From SAR86 cluster bacterium (GTDB lineage: Bacteria > Pseudomonadota > Gammaproteobacteria > Pseudomonadales > Pseudohongiellaceae): a DNA stretch of 55,926 nt. A program made the position numbers and the translations under genes. The stretch is from contig NVUL01000009.1 of the NCBI GenBank assembly GCA_002401885.1, positions 1-55,926 of the forward strand, read 5' to 3'. Of the stretch, positions 27,158 to 36,321 are shown in pieces. The notes beneath the pieces were generated by a model, which did no database searches, was not told the DNA's origin, and saw only the letters and a program-made list of their open reading frames with translations. The first letter of the stretch is position 1; each line of letters opens with the position of its first letter.

Positions 27158-29410
27158 ATGATCTACTCTGCGCATTCACTTACTCGGCATTCAATTCAAG
27201 CATTTCACTGCCTAGCTATAGCTGGCCTCCTTTCTGTCGCTTCGATTAGCAGCGCGCAGACCCTTTTCGGCTTTAACGCAAACAGCAGCGCACAACAAAG
27301 ACAGATGGAGTCAGAATTCGATGCACTTATCGACAGGGCTGAGATGGATCGCTGGCTGAAGGATTTTTCTTCGGAAGCACACCACGTCGGCTCCCCAAAG
27401 AGCAAGGAGAATGCCGAGGCCATAGCGGAGCTCTTTCGCTCCTGGAACTACGATGTGGAAATAGCAGAGTATGAAGTGTTGTTTCCTGAACCACTGACGC
27501 GAGAGCTGGAGCTCGTTGCTCCGAATCGTTTCACTGCCTCCCTCATGGAAGACCCCATAGACGGAGACGCTAGTACCTCGAATACCGACAATCTGCTTCC
27601 GCCCTACAATGCCTTTTCAATAGGTGGCGAGGTAGAAGCTGAACTGGTCTTCGTCAACTATGGCACGCCAGCCGATTATGAGTTATTGGAACGCTACGGA
27701 ATTAGCGTCGCCGGCAAGATCGCCATCTCTAAGTACGGCGGTTCATGGCGCGGCATCAAACCCAAGCTCGCGGGAGAGATGGGCGCAGTAGGCACTCTGA
27801 TCTATTCCGATCCGGCGGATGATGGCTATGGTCCCGGCGATGTGTATCCCGATGGCCCCTATAAGAATGACAGCGGCGTGCAGCGCGGCTCTGTTATGGA
27901 CATGCCGACCTATCCCGGCGATGTATTGACGCCCGGCGTGGGCGCAACCGGTGATGTGAACCGCCTGAGTCGAGAAGATGCACCGACCATAACGCAGATT
28001 CCAGTGCTCCCCATCTCCTATCGCGATGCACTCCCCCTATTAGAAGCAATGGGCGGCGCTGTAGTACCCGAGGAGTGGCGCGGCGGATTGCCGATTACCT
28101 ATCACCTCGGGCCGGGCCCGGCACGGGTCAGACTGAAACTTGAGTTCGACTGGAAGATGGTAACAGCGTACAACGTGATCGCCCGCATGGAAGGCACAGA
28201 CATGCCCAATCAATGGGTCATACGTGGCAACCATCACGATGGATGGAATCACGGTGCGGCGGATCCACTATCGGGAATCGTAGCTATGCTCGCGGAAGCG
28301 AAGGCTGTGAGTCGCTTGGCAGAATCTGGATATCCACCAGCGCGCACTATCGTCTATGCAGCCTGGGATGCAGAAGAGCCGGGTCTAATCGGATCGACCG
28401 AGTGGGCCGAGCATCATGCCGAAGAATTACAGGAACATGCCGTAGTCTATCTGAATACCGATGGCAACGGACGCGGCTTCGTGAATGTCGGCGGCAGCCA
28501 TGTATTGGAACGTTTCTTCAATGAAATTATGGCCGATGTAGAAGATCCGCAAACGGGAGTCTCGGTTCAGGAAAGAAGACGCGCGAACCTGCGCATCAAT
28601 GGGAACTCCGAGAAAGTCAGGAACGAAGCGAAGAATCGCAGCGACCTGCGAATTAGTCCGCTGGGTTCAGGTTCTGACTACACACCGTTTCTGCAACACC
28701 TAGGAATCGCCTCGGCAAACATGAGTTTCGGAGGACACTCGGGAGGTGGCAGCTATCACACGATGTATGACACCTATGAACACTATACGAAATGGATCGA
28801 CCCCGGCTTAGTGTACGGACGAACCCTCGCCCAATTCGCCGGGCGCGCAACCCTGCGTCTGGCGAACGCGCCGCGACTCCCGTTCGACTTCCAGGGATTC
28901 ACTGATAATGTTGCCGGGTATATCGAAGAGATTGAAGCGCTGGCAGATGGCATGCGCGAGAAGACCGCGACAGACAACCAGGACATCCGCGAAGGCATCT
29001 ATGGAATCGTATTGGATCCAACAAAATCCTTCGGCCCACCCATACCGAAGCCTCCTGTTCCACATTTCAATTTCGCGCCGCTAAAAAATGCGCTGGCACG
29101 TCTAGAAGATTCCGCTGATGCCTATCAGACAATAGCGACGAGTGGCGCGCCGGCAACTGCGCATCACAACTACCTGCTCTACACCAGCGAGCGCGAACTC
29201 ATTCGCGATGAAGGTCTGACTGGCCGCCCTTGGTATAAGCATCACATCTATGCTCCGGGTTTCTATACCGGCTATGGTGTCAAGACCATCCCGGGAGTTA
29301 GAGAGGCCATCGAACAACGACAATACGATCAAGTCGCAGGGCAGATTGAGATTGCGGCGGAGGTGTTAACGAATCTTACGTTCCGACTGGATGAATTAGC
29401 AGAGCGCTAG
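27158..29410 (+). CDS. exported M28-family peptidase with PA and dimerisation domains (glutamate carboxypeptidase II-like)
   Basis: I start at ATG 27158 (AGGAGCTAACT upstream, then a signal peptide ending near SISSAQ), not the frame opening at 27110. The order of domains is that of transferrin-receptor/PSMA-type M28 enzymes. A PA domain with VAGKIAISKYGGSWRGIKPKLAGEMGAVG comes first. The cocatalytic two-zinc domain follows (GNHHDGWNHGAADPLSG, DAEEPGLIGSTEW, NTDGN, SYHTMYDTYEHY), and a helical dimerisation domain ends the protein. Zn-ligand His, Asp, Glu, Asp and His all appear present. It should cleave C-terminal or N-terminal residues of peptides outside the cytoplasm. It lies 27 bases before an amidotransferase gene. 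Confidence 0.93.
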   Translation: MIYSAHSLTRHSIQAFHCLAIAGLLSVASISSAQTLFGFNANSSAQQRQMESEFDALIDRAEMDRWLKDFSSEAHHVGSPKSKENAEAIAELFRSWNYDVEIAEYEVLFPEPLTRELELVAPNRFTASLMEDPIDGDASTSNTDNLLPPYNAFSIGGEVEAELVFVNYGTPADYELLERYGISVAGKIAISKYGGSWRGIKPKLAGEMGAVGTLIYSDPADDGYGPGDVYPDGPYKNDSGVQRGSVMDMPTYPGDVLTPGVGATGDVNRLSREDAPTITQIPVLPISYRDALPLLEAMGGAVVPEEWRGGLPITYHLGPGPARVRLKLEFDWKMVTAYNVIARMEGTDMPNQWVIRGNHHDGWNHGAADPLSGIVAMLAEAKAVSRLAESGYPPARTIVYAAWDAEEPGLIGSTEWAEHHAEELQEHAVVYLNTDGNGRGFVNVGGSHVLERFFNEIMADVEDPQTGVSVQERRRANLRINGNSEKVRNEAKNRSDLRISPLGSGSDYTPFLQHLGIASANMSFGGHSGGGSYHTMYDTYEHYTKWIDPGLVYGRTLAQFAGRATLRLANAPRLPFDFQGFTDNVAGYIEEIEALADGMREKTATDNQDIREGIYGIVLDPTKSFGPPIPKPPVPHFNFAPLKNALARLEDSADAYQTIATSGAPATAHHNYLLYTSERELIRDEGLTGRPWYKHHIYAPGFYTGYGVKTIPGVREAIEQRQYDQVAGQIEIAAEVLTNLTFRLDELAER

Positions 29411-29437
29411 GCGAGAAGCTAGCGATCGGAACTACTT

Positions 29438-30172
29438 ATGACTAAGCCGTTTCTGATAATCCAACTACGCCCAGAGGACGCAACTGCTGATAACGAACTT
29501 GCGGCGATAAAGCGCTATGGCCAGCTTAACGATGACGAGGTGCAGCGCTTACGCGCAGAGCAGTCGGGCCTGCAGGATATCGATCTAGACCTATACAGCG
29601 CCATCATCGTCGGCGGTAGCCCGTTCGATATTAGCACTCCTGCCGACAAAAAATCCCCTACACAGTTAGAAGTGGAATCGGGTTTCAGAAAATTATTCGA
29701 CGATGTCGTCGCGAGAGACTTTCCCTTCCTAGGTTGCTGCTCAGGGAACGGCTTGCTTGGCAGCTATCTTGGCGCTCCTATTTCTGCTAAGTACGCCGAG
29801 CCTGTCGGCGGCACCACGATACAACTCAGCGAAGAGGGAAGGCGCGATCCCCTGCTAGAAGGTTTTCCCGAAACATTCAGAGTGTTATTGGGACATAAGG
29901 AAGCTTGTGACAGCACGCCGCCCGGCGCCGTATTACTCGCCAGCAATGCAGCCTGTCCGGTGCAGATGTTCAGGGTGAAGAACAATATCTATGCAACGCA
30001 GTTCCATCCCGAGGCAGACGCCGAGGGCTTCACTGTTCGTATTAATATCTATAAGGACTACGGCTATTTTCCTGCTGACTCCGCAGAAAAATTGATTGCC
30101 GCTATTGAGAACGAAAAAGCTCCGGAAGCACAATTACTACTCAAACGCTTTGTGGACATCTATAGATTCTGA
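29438..30172 (+). CDS. class I glutamine amidotransferase-like protein
   Basis: A 244-residue cytosolic protein with the GATase class I fold. It shows an oxyanion-type segment IIVGGSPFD, the nucleophile elbow FLGCCSGNGLLG with Cys101 as predicted nucleophile, and His190/Glu192 in ATQFHPEAD completing the triad. The usual Gln after the elbow (GxCxGxQ) is Gly here. No synthetase domain or partner gene is adjacent. It resembles stand-alone GMP-synthase-like amidotransferases that may act as gamma-glutamyl hydrolases. The reaction is not deducible. Confidence 0.85.
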   Translation: MTKPFLIIQLRPEDATADNELAAIKRYGQLNDDEVQRLRAEQSGLQDIDLDLYSAIIVGGSPFDISTPADKKSPTQLEVESGFRKLFDDVVARDFPFLGCCSGNGLLGSYLGAPISAKYAEPVGGTTIQLSEEGRRDPLLEGFPETFRVLLGHKEACDSTPPGAVLLASNAACPVQMFRVKNNIYATQFHPEADAEGFTVRINIYKDYGYFPADSAEKLIAAIENEKAPEAQLLLKRFVDIYRF

Positions 30173-30206
30173 ATAGACAGCATTTAATCCGATAGGAATA
30201 AAGCTC

Positions 30207-30254
30207 ATGATCTACGAATTAGACGGCATGCTGGCGTCTGAATCCGATATGTGA
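30207..30254 (+). pseudogene. 15-codon ORF, possible N-terminal remnant of a gamma-carbonic-anhydrase-like gene
   Basis: An ATG preceded by GATAGGAATAAAGCTC (a good ribosome site) encodes MIYELDGMLASESDM and then stops. MIYELDG is, from memory, the common beginning of gamma-carbonic-anhydrase-like hexapeptide-repeat proteins, but nothing after it matches. It may be the stump left by a deletion between the amidotransferase gene and the convergent GST gene. It could also be chance; the stretch is very short. Confidence 0.25.
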
Positions 30255-30276
30255 ACGACGCCCTGCAACCGAAATA

Positions 30277-30900
30277 TTATCCCTGAGCGTCTACGCTGTC
30301 TCTTGCCGACACCTGTGCATGCCAGCGCCATAGATTGGTATGCGACTCATCTAGTGTCAATCCAACAAGCGAAGTCGCGAAATCTATGGCCGTTAAGAGC
30401 GTAATATCTGCAATTGTAAACCGTTCTCCCGCGACATAGGGTGCTGCCGCAAGCTCTGCGTCTAGACGCTCACAATACTTCGCAACATTCGCATCACTCG
30501 CTACCTTAGCCTCAGGTATTTGCTTATAAATACCCATAGCAGCAACGACAGGACCATTGACCCAGGACACACCGATCTGGCTCCAGAACTCTGTTTCTAT
30601 GTGACGATTCCGCATCTCTATATAACCCATCTCAAATGGGTCGCTTCCCATGAGGTTCGGCTCAGGATGCATGCCCTCAATGTAGCGACAGATAGCCACA
30701 GACTCGCCCAAACATCGGCCGTCATCTAATTCCAACACTGGAACCTTGCCACTCGGGTTCTTCTTCAAAAATTCGGGTGTCTTATGCTCGCCCTTAGTAA
30801 TATCACAATTCACGATCTCGACTTCTATTCCTTTTTCTGCGAGAAATATTTTTACCCGTCTTGGGTTCGGGGCGCGGCCATAGTCATAGAGCTTCATCAT
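30277..30900 (-). CDS. glutathione S-transferase family protein
   Basis: A 207-residue GST with N-terminal MKLYDYGRAPNPRRVKIFLAEKGIEVE, cis-Pro in GKVPVLELDDG, glutathione-binding LGESVAICRYIE, and helical C-domain motif FTIADITLLTAIDF. The N-terminal APNPRRV resembles GSTs in which a Ser or Asn near residue 11 replaces the catalytic Tyr. It is single and convergent with the amidotransferase gene. The substrate is unknown. Confidence 0.9.
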   Translation of the reverse strand: MMKLYDYGRAPNPRRVKIFLAEKGIEVEIVNCDITKGEHKTPEFLKKNPSGKVPVLELDDGRCLGESVAICRYIEGMHPEPNLMGSDPFEMGYIEMRNRHIETEFWSQIGVSWVNGPVVAAMGIYKQIPEAKVASDANVAKYCERLDAELAAAPYVAGERFTIADITLLTAIDFATSLVGLTLDESHTNLWRWHAQVSARDSVDAQG

Positions 30901-30949
30901 CTTGTAACCTTCGATCAGTATTAGTGAATAATATTAGTTAGTGCAGATA

Positions 30950-31861
30950 TTAGCCCTTGGGGTCCTGAAGCCCGCCAAATGCGGCGAAGAAAGACTTGAA
31001 GAAATTCGACAGCTCCAAGGTCATCACCGCAAACTCTTGGTCGAATTTCTGTGCAGCGCTTTCGATCTCCTCGTTTGCCTCTTCCTGCTTCATGCCAACA
31101 AATTTTAAGCGCTTTATACTCAGGTCATCGCCAAGGTTGCAGCTGAGCAGGCTGTTCCAAGTAACGCCAATGTTCTTCACCTGCTTGCCTGCCTCGAGGT
31201 GACTCTGTATCTCATCTGAAAATAGATCCTGCCCCTTACAGCGCACGATATTGCTGCCATCGGTTGGGTTGTAGAGTTCGCAGTCTTCATCGATGAGGAA
31301 GTGATCACTAGCATGTTGCTCTTTCAACCAACGTGTCATCACATCGCTCGGTGCGCGATTCGCATCGGGTATCGACACCTTCAGACTACCCAGGCTCTCG
31401 CGCAGCAGGCTAAGCAGTGCCTCCGCCTTCGGTGCGCTGGCGGAATTTACAACAATCAGATTGTCTTTAGCGGAGATATAGGCGAATGTCTGCTGATTAC
31501 GCGTAAAGGCTCTAGGCAGCAGTGAAACAAATACGTCGTCCTTAATCTGACGTTTTTCTTTCCTATAAATTTTGCGGCCCTGACGCTCTTCTAGTTCAGC
31601 AACTTTTTCATCTGTAGCTTCATTCACTACAGAGGAAGGCAGCAGTCTTTCCTGCTTCTGTGCGCAGAGCATAATATAGTCACCCTGCACATGAGTGAGC
31701 ATCTCGCCTTCTTTGCCGAGCGGGCTAATCCAGCCATATTTCGACTTATCGTGACTGCTGCAGGGATGAAATATTTGTTCGGTCAGTTTCTTTTCGAGTT
31801 CTTCTGGGGATGCGCCTATCGCCTCATTCAGACAATATAGACGTGCATTTTTAAACCACAT
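30950..31861 (-). CDS. rdgC: recombination-associated protein RdgC
   Basis: Nucleoid-associated, ring-forming DNA-binding protein that limits RecA activity. I start at the ATG at 31861 (MWFKNARLYCLNE, the family's conserved beginning, with GGAA upstream). This gives 303 residues, the same length as E. coli RdgC. Matching blocks are HPCSSHDKSKYGWISPLG, KVAELEERQGRKIYRKEKRQIKDD and LLPRAFTRNQQTFAYI. It is divergent from the YHS-domain gene and not in an operon. Confidence 0.96.
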   Translation of the reverse strand: MWFKNARLYCLNEAIGASPEELEKKLTEQIFHPCSSHDKSKYGWISPLGKEGEMLTHVQGDYIMLCAQKQERLLPSSVVNEATDEKVAELEERQGRKIYRKEKRQIKDDVFVSLLPRAFTRNQQTFAYISAKDNLIVVNSASAPKAEALLSLLRESLGSLKVSIPDANRAPSDVMTRWLKEQHASDHFLIDEDCELYNPTDGSNIVRCKGQDLFSDEIQSHLEAGKQVKNIGVTWNSLLSCNLGDDLSIKRLKFVGMKQEEANEEIESAAQKFDQEFAVMTLELSNFFKSFFAAFGGLQDPKG

Positions 31862-32098
31862 AAATTTATTTCCGGCTGGCATTACAGAGTAGTGCGAAGG
31901 TTATGTAAAAAGAGTAGCGCGGCAGATTATGCGCGATACAGACGCAGTATTCTAGTGCTGGCTTGCGCTTAGTTTCATTCGCTAGTCGGCAGCCCAAATT
32001 CCTCCAGCCTCCTACAGAAATTAATCGTGAATGATAAATCCCTGCTCTCGGGTCCCTACTTCTAAGCAATGCCCAGATACCTAACTTTTAGAATTGAT

Positions 32099-32539
32099 AT
32101 GAAACAATTACTACTAACATTGATATTCCTAACTGCCAGCGGAAGCGCGCTGGCGCTGGAGGAAATCAATACCACATACTTCGGTAATCTCGCGATAGAA
32201 GGCTATGACGCCGTCGCCTTTTTTACCGAGCAGCGCGCAATCGAAGGCAGCCGGGAACATGAAATGAACTGGAAAGATGCGAATTGGCGTTTCTCCAGCG
32301 CGGCAAACCTCGCGGCCTTTCAGGCAGACCCCGAACGCTATGCGCCGCAGTATGGCGGCTATTGCGCCTGGGCAGTTTCACAGAATGACACTGCCAGCAT
32401 CGATCCAGAACAATTTACTGTGCACGCTGGAAAATTGTATCTAAACTACAACAAGAAGATCAGCACACGTTGGAAAGCAGACAAAGACGCATTCATCAAT
32501 GATGCGGATCGTTATTGGCCGCAACTCCTGCAAAACTAG
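32099..32539 (+). CDS. exported YHS-domain protein
   Basis: Chosen start ATG 32099 gives a clean signal peptide MKQLLLTLIFLTASGSALA. The frame itself opens 30 bases earlier. The mature protein contains a YHS-like domain: AIEGYDAVAFFTEQRAIEGSREHEMNWKDANWRFSSAANLAAFQADPERYAPQYGGYCAWAVS. In other proteins this domain is linked to metal or copper handling. A single Cys in GGYCAW is the only cysteine. The next gene, a DoxX-like membrane protein, starts 14 bases after its stop, so the two are co-transcribed. The function is unknown. Confidence 0.85.
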   Translation: MKQLLLTLIFLTASGSALALEEINTTYFGNLAIEGYDAVAFFTEQRAIEGSREHEMNWKDANWRFSSAANLAAFQADPERYAPQYGGYCAWAVSQNDTASIDPEQFTVHAGKLYLNYNKKISTRWKADKDAFINDADRYWPQLLQN

Positions 32540-32552
32540 AGCTGGAAATAGA

Positions 32553-32999
32553 ATGAAAAAAATTGCGAATTGGATTCTTCCCCTCTACATCGCCTTCGTA
32601 TTCCTGCAATCACTCTTCTTTAAATTTAGCGGCTCGGAAGAGACTGTAATAATATTCAATACCATAGGCACTTGGATGCTGGATATCGGGCTGCCACAGG
32701 GCTTCGCCGAGGGCTTCAGTAGCCATGGCGGAATTGTAACTGGAGTTGCCGAGCTCATCGCCGCCATTCTAGTTCTTATCCCCATAACACGGGTTTGGGG
32801 AGCGCTGGCCGGCACACTGATTATGTCGGGTGCGATCTTCTTTCATCTATTCACCCCTCTGGGTGTGGTACGCATTGTTGACGCGGCCGGGAATACAGAC
32901 GGCGGCGTGTTGTTCTTCATGGCCTGCGGCGTATGGCTGAGTAGCCTCGCGCTTCTTTATGTAGATAGACAGAAACTTCTCAGTTTAGCCGGGCGCTAA
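32553..32999 (+). CDS. DoxX-like small integral membrane protein
   Basis: A 148-residue protein with four predicted transmembrane segments (residues about 7-22, 55-75, 80-100 and 115-138). It starts at ATG 32553, which has GGAAATAGA upstream. The pattern LYIAFVFLQSLFFKFSG, then GVAELIAAILVLIPITRVWGALAGTLIMSGAIFFHLFTPLG, is typical of DoxX/DoxD-like proteins. It is coupled to the YHS-domain gene. Function unknown; redox or membrane roles are common suggestions for the family. Confidence 0.8.
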   Translation: MKKIANWILPLYIAFVFLQSLFFKFSGSEETVIIFNTIGTWMLDIGLPQGFAEGFSSHGGIVTGVAELIAAILVLIPITRVWGALAGTLIMSGAIFFHLFTPLGVVRIVDAAGNTDGGVLFFMACGVWLSSLALLYVDRQKLLSLAGR

Positions 33000-33125
33000 G
33001 CTGGCGTCCCACCGTTCGTCACCGCTAACAAGTACTACATGGGACTTCTGCTCAACCAGGGCTCTGGCGATTTCATAGCCGATACCAGCGCTCGCTTCCG
33101 TCCCTTTACAAACCTTATCTCGCAT
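32985..33125 (-). pseudogene. N-terminal remnant of a short-chain dehydrogenase/reductase
   Basis: On the minus strand an ATG at 33125 opens 46 codons beginning MRDKVCKGTEASAGIGYEIARALVE and then SHVVLVSGDER before stopping inside the DoxX-like gene. This matches the nucleotide-binding start of SDR proteins (MxxKVxLVTGASxGIGxxIAxxLxxxGAxVVLxxR). The GASxGIG loop is altered to EASAGIG, Val-Thr is replaced, and everything after the second strand is missing. No ribosome site is evident. I read it as a decayed gene fragment left in the spacer before the OPT transporter. Confidence 0.6.
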
Positions 33126-33225
33126 AGCCTAAGATCCACCACGGAGCATGTGACCTCCTTTTTTACTCCAGTGCCAATCTCGCCTATAGTAAACAGATCC
33201 CAATACCAAGAAGAGCCCGCGAGCC

Positions 33226-35130
33226 ATGACCGATACCACTAGTGCCACCTCAGCAACACCGATTCCGCGAAAGGAGATCACCCTCAGAGTTGTGGTATTG
33301 GGACTGCTTCTTGCCGTGGTGATGGGGGCCGCAAATGTCTACGTCGGCCTGAGGGCTGGGATGACCGTGTCCGCTTCCATTCCTGCGGCGGTGATGGCTA
33401 TGTTGCTGTTTAAGATGCTGTTTAAGGATTCCAGCATCCTTGAGGCTAATCAGGTGCAGACCTGCGCCTCTGCCGGCGAATCTCTTGCGGCAGGCATTAT
33501 CTTCACCATGCCAGCTATGGTCTTGATTGGTTTCTGGGATTCCTTCGATTTCTGGTCGGTAACCATCATCGCGCTAACTGGGGGGCTGTTGGGCATCCTA
33601 TTCATGATCCCCATGCGCAAGGTCTTTATCCTCAACAACACCGAATTGGCCTATCCCGAGGGCGTGGCCTGCGCAGCCGTGCTACGCGCCGGCGAAGAAG
33701 CTGGCGAGGAAGAACAGACAGGTGCGGCGAAAAATCTTCTGTTTGGCGGCATGTTGGGCGCTGGCGTGGCGCTAGGTGCGAAGCTATTCGGCGTATTCAC
33801 CGCCACATTAGAGGCGGCCACTGTTCTCAGTTCACGCATATTCTATTTCGGCGGCGATCTCTCCCCGATGCTGATCGCCATTGGATTCATCGTTAGACTG
33901 AATGTCGCCATTCTTATTTTTACTGGTGGGGCAATATCCTGGATTGTCGCCATTCCCTTGCTGGGCACGGGTGACCAGTTTCCGTCTGCTATAGATGGTG
34001 CCTATGAACTGTGGAGCACACAGATTCGTTATGTAGGTGTTGGAGCGATGGTGTTGGGTGGCTTTGCCTCCTTGTACTCTGTTCGTTACGGCCTGGTTGC
34101 CGCCATCAGCGAACTACGTAATAACCTAAGCAGCGGCAATTTGATGAAGCCCGATCTAGAACGGGACATCCCAAGCTGGGCAATTATCACTCTTACCATC
34201 GGCTGTGTTTGCGTACTTGCCTACGTTAACTATCGCTTTACCTCAGGCATTGGCATAACCCTGCTGGCAACCACAGTAATGCTGGTGATGGGCTTCTTCT
34301 TCACCGCCGTCGCGAGTTACATAGTGGGCTTGGTGGGCAACTCCAATAGCCCCGTCTCTGGCATGACTATCACTGCAGTTCTCGTCGCAGGTGGCATGTT
34401 GTGGCTGTTCAATTACTCCGGAATGGAAGCCATGGTCGCCACTCTGGGCATTGCCGCCATCGTCTGCTGCGTTGCGGCGACCAGTGGCGATGTCTGTAAC
34501 GACTTGAAGACAGGCGCCATGCTTGGTGCGGCTCCCTTCCGTCAACAGATCATGCAGATCGCCGGGGTGTTCGTTGCCGCTTTCGTCATGTCGCCAGTCC
34601 TTAATTTGTTACACAACAATATCGAAGGCGGCATCGGTGGCAGAGAGCTATCGGCCCCTCAAGCTAGCTTGTTTGCCTCATTGGCGCGGGGCTTCTCCGG
34701 TGAGGGGCAACTCCCCTGGGACATGATCGGCTATGGTGTCCTGGTGGGCATCGTTATCCTGATTATTGATTGGTATCTAAAATCTACTGGGAAAAAATTC
34801 AGAGCCCATCTGATGCCTATTGCCGTCGGCATGTATCTACCGTTTGGCCTTGCAGCGCCGATTCTTATCGGCGGCCTGATCGCACACTTCCACAGCAAGG
34901 GAACCCCCGAGGCAAGCCATGACAAGATCTTGCACCGCGGCATACTGTTCTCATCGGGTGTAATCGCCGGCGAGGCATTGATGTCGGTTGGGCTTGCCTG
35001 CCTCACCGCACTCGGTGTGCAATCTCTCGATCTCGGCCTATCCAGCGGGCTGGTAACGACTCTCTCGATAGCGGCAGCCGTATTTATAGTGTGGATGTTT
35101 CATAGATTCACACAACCGACTAACAGATAA
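33226..35130 (+). CDS. OPT-family oligopeptide transporter
   Basis: A 634-residue inner-membrane protein with about 14-16 hydrophobic segments. Family marks are the N-terminal ITLRVVVLGLLLAVVMGAANVYVGLRAGMTVSASIPAAV, then AYPEGVACAAVL, GNSNSPVSGMTI and ATSGDVCNDLKTGAMLGA. The last carries the SGDxxxDLKTG motif of bacterial OPT proteins. It is expected to import small peptides or metal-chelator complexes with protons. It lies 93 bases upstream of the amine dehydrogenase cluster in the same direction, but a separate promoter is likely there. Confidence 0.95.
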   Translation: MTDTTSATSATPIPRKEITLRVVVLGLLLAVVMGAANVYVGLRAGMTVSASIPAAVMAMLLFKMLFKDSSILEANQVQTCASAGESLAAGIIFTMPAMVLIGFWDSFDFWSVTIIALTGGLLGILFMIPMRKVFILNNTELAYPEGVACAAVLRAGEEAGEEEQTGAAKNLLFGGMLGAGVALGAKLFGVFTATLEAATVLSSRIFYFGGDLSPMLIAIGFIVRLNVAILIFTGGAISWIVAIPLLGTGDQFPSAIDGAYELWSTQIRYVGVGAMVLGGFASLYSVRYGLVAAISELRNNLSSGNLMKPDLERDIPSWAIITLTIGCVCVLAYVNYRFTSGIGITLLATTVMLVMGFFFTAVASYIVGLVGNSNSPVSGMTITAVLVAGGMLWLFNYSGMEAMVATLGIAAIVCCVAATSGDVCNDLKTGAMLGAAPFRQQIMQIAGVFVAAFVMSPVLNLLHNNIEGGIGGRELSAPQASLFASLARGFSGEGQLPWDMIGYGVLVGIVILIIDWYLKSTGKKFRAHLMPIAVGMYLPFGLAAPILIGGLIAHFHSKGTPEASHDKILHRGILFSSGVIAGEALMSVGLACLTALGVQSLDLGLSSGLVTTLSIAAAVFIVWMFHRFTQPTNR

Positions 35131-35223
35131 GACAAGCAGTACAATTAGCTTTTTACTCTTGCCCGAATAGTTGCTAATGTCAGTCGTAGACACCAGCGAT
35201 CCTGCGATCTGAGGAGATACCGA
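35131..35223 (+). promoter_or_regulatory. probable promoter and ribosome site of the amine dehydrogenase operon
   Basis: The spacer ends in a strong Shine-Dalgarno CTGAGGAGATACCG before the heavy-chain ATG. Upstream, TTTACT, 17 bases, then TAATGT with a TGC extended -10 (about 35151-35179) is a weak sigma-70-like match. No terminator hairpin for the OPT gene is evident. Confidence 0.3.
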
Positions 35224-36318
35224 ATGCGTGTTACCACTCCATTGGCGCTAGCTCTAGCGCTCTTTGTACCACTGGCTTCTGCCCAGATTGTTCCAGAAGA
35301 AATAAGCATCGACACGATGCCCGATCCTGGACCTAACTGGTTCATTTCCAAAACGGGAAATGGCGGTTATATCTTCGATGCAACCACCGGCGAGATGCAG
35401 GGATTACTCTCTCTTTCACGCTATACCCCTGCAGTCACCATGTGGCAGCCTAGACGCGAATTCTATGCAACAGAATCCTATCTCTCACGAGGCGTTCGCG
35501 GTGAGCGCACGGACTTGGTCACGATCTACGATTTTGAGAATCTAAGCCCCGTCGCTGAGATTGTCATTCCCAATCACATGGCACGCCTGTCTATTCGCAA
35601 TCATCTCGGCCTTATGAACAATGGCCGTCACCTTGCAGTATTGAATATGAATCCCGGGCATTCGGTCTCCATCGTCGATGTGGAAGATCGCGTCTTCATC
35701 TACGAAGCCTCTACTCCCGGCTGCGCAGTCATCATGCCTGTGGCCGATAGCGACTTTTTGCAGCTTTGCGGCGACGGCACACTACAGCTAATTCAGCTGG
35801 ATATTAGCGGCTTCGAAGAGAATCGTGTACGTAGCGACATCTTCTTCAACGTTATGGAAGACGCCATCTTCGATCGAACTGCGCGCAGCGCCAATGGCTG
35901 GTATCTCATCACCCACGCCGGTACGGTCTATGAAGTTGGGTCCCAAGGCTCAGAGATCATCATCAATGATAGCTGGAGCGTATTGGCTGAGGGTGAAGAA
36001 TCTTGGCGTCCTGGTGGTGACGAGTTTATTACAGCGCATCGCGATACCGGCCTGCTGTATGTTGCTATGCATGAGGGAGAGGTTGATACGCATCACGTGC
36101 CGGGGGAAGAAATCTGGGTACTCGATGCGAATTCTGGCCGACGAGTCCATAGAATAGAGCTTGAAGTTCCAGCCACCTCGATTATGGTTACTCAGGAAGC
36201 CGCGCCGAAGCTAATCGTGGCCGATGATGACGGCGGCACACATGTCTATGACGCGCTCACATTTGTCTTTGAGCGCACGATTGTGACCCCTGGCGCCGCG
36301 ATGTTTGAGGATTTCTAG
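35224..36318 (+). CDS. aauB: amine dehydrogenase heavy (alpha) chain, aromatic-amine-dehydrogenase type
   Basis: The large seven-bladed-propeller subunit of a periplasmic quinoprotein amine dehydrogenase. It has 364 residues with a Sec signal MRVTTPLALALALFVPLASA. By recall, it follows the Alcaligenes faecalis aromatic amine dehydrogenase large chain better than methylamine dehydrogenase. GERTDLVTIYD corresponds to the GKRSDVVEVWD stretch, and the SWRPGGDEFITAHRDTGLLYVAMH and GEEIWVLDANSGRRVHRI regions align well. It is first in a compact BEDA-type run: 3 bases to the MauE gene, then MauD, light chain and cytochrome c. It forms an alpha2beta2 enzyme with the light chain and channels substrate to the TTQ cofactor. 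The family is clear; aromatic versus other amine preference is inferred. Confidence 0.85.
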   Translation: MRVTTPLALALALFVPLASAQIVPEEISIDTMPDPGPNWFISKTGNGGYIFDATTGEMQGLLSLSRYTPAVTMWQPRREFYATESYLSRGVRGERTDLVTIYDFENLSPVAEIVIPNHMARLSIRNHLGLMNNGRHLAVLNMNPGHSVSIVDVEDRVFIYEASTPGCAVIMPVADSDFLQLCGDGTLQLIQLDISGFEENRVRSDIFFNVMEDAIFDRTARSANGWYLITHAGTVYEVGSQGSEIIINDSWSVLAEGEESWRPGGDEFITAHRDTGLLYVAMHEGEVDTHHVPGEEIWVLDANSGRRVHRIELEVPATSIMVTQEAAPKLIVADDDGGTHVYDALTFVFERTIVTPGAAMFEDF

Positions 36319-36321
36319 ATC

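Noticed and set aside
30252-30254. TGA ending the 15-codon ORF as a second selenocysteine site
   Set aside because: Sequence after the TGA does not continue any protein family and overlaps the GST gene on the other strand; no active-site context.
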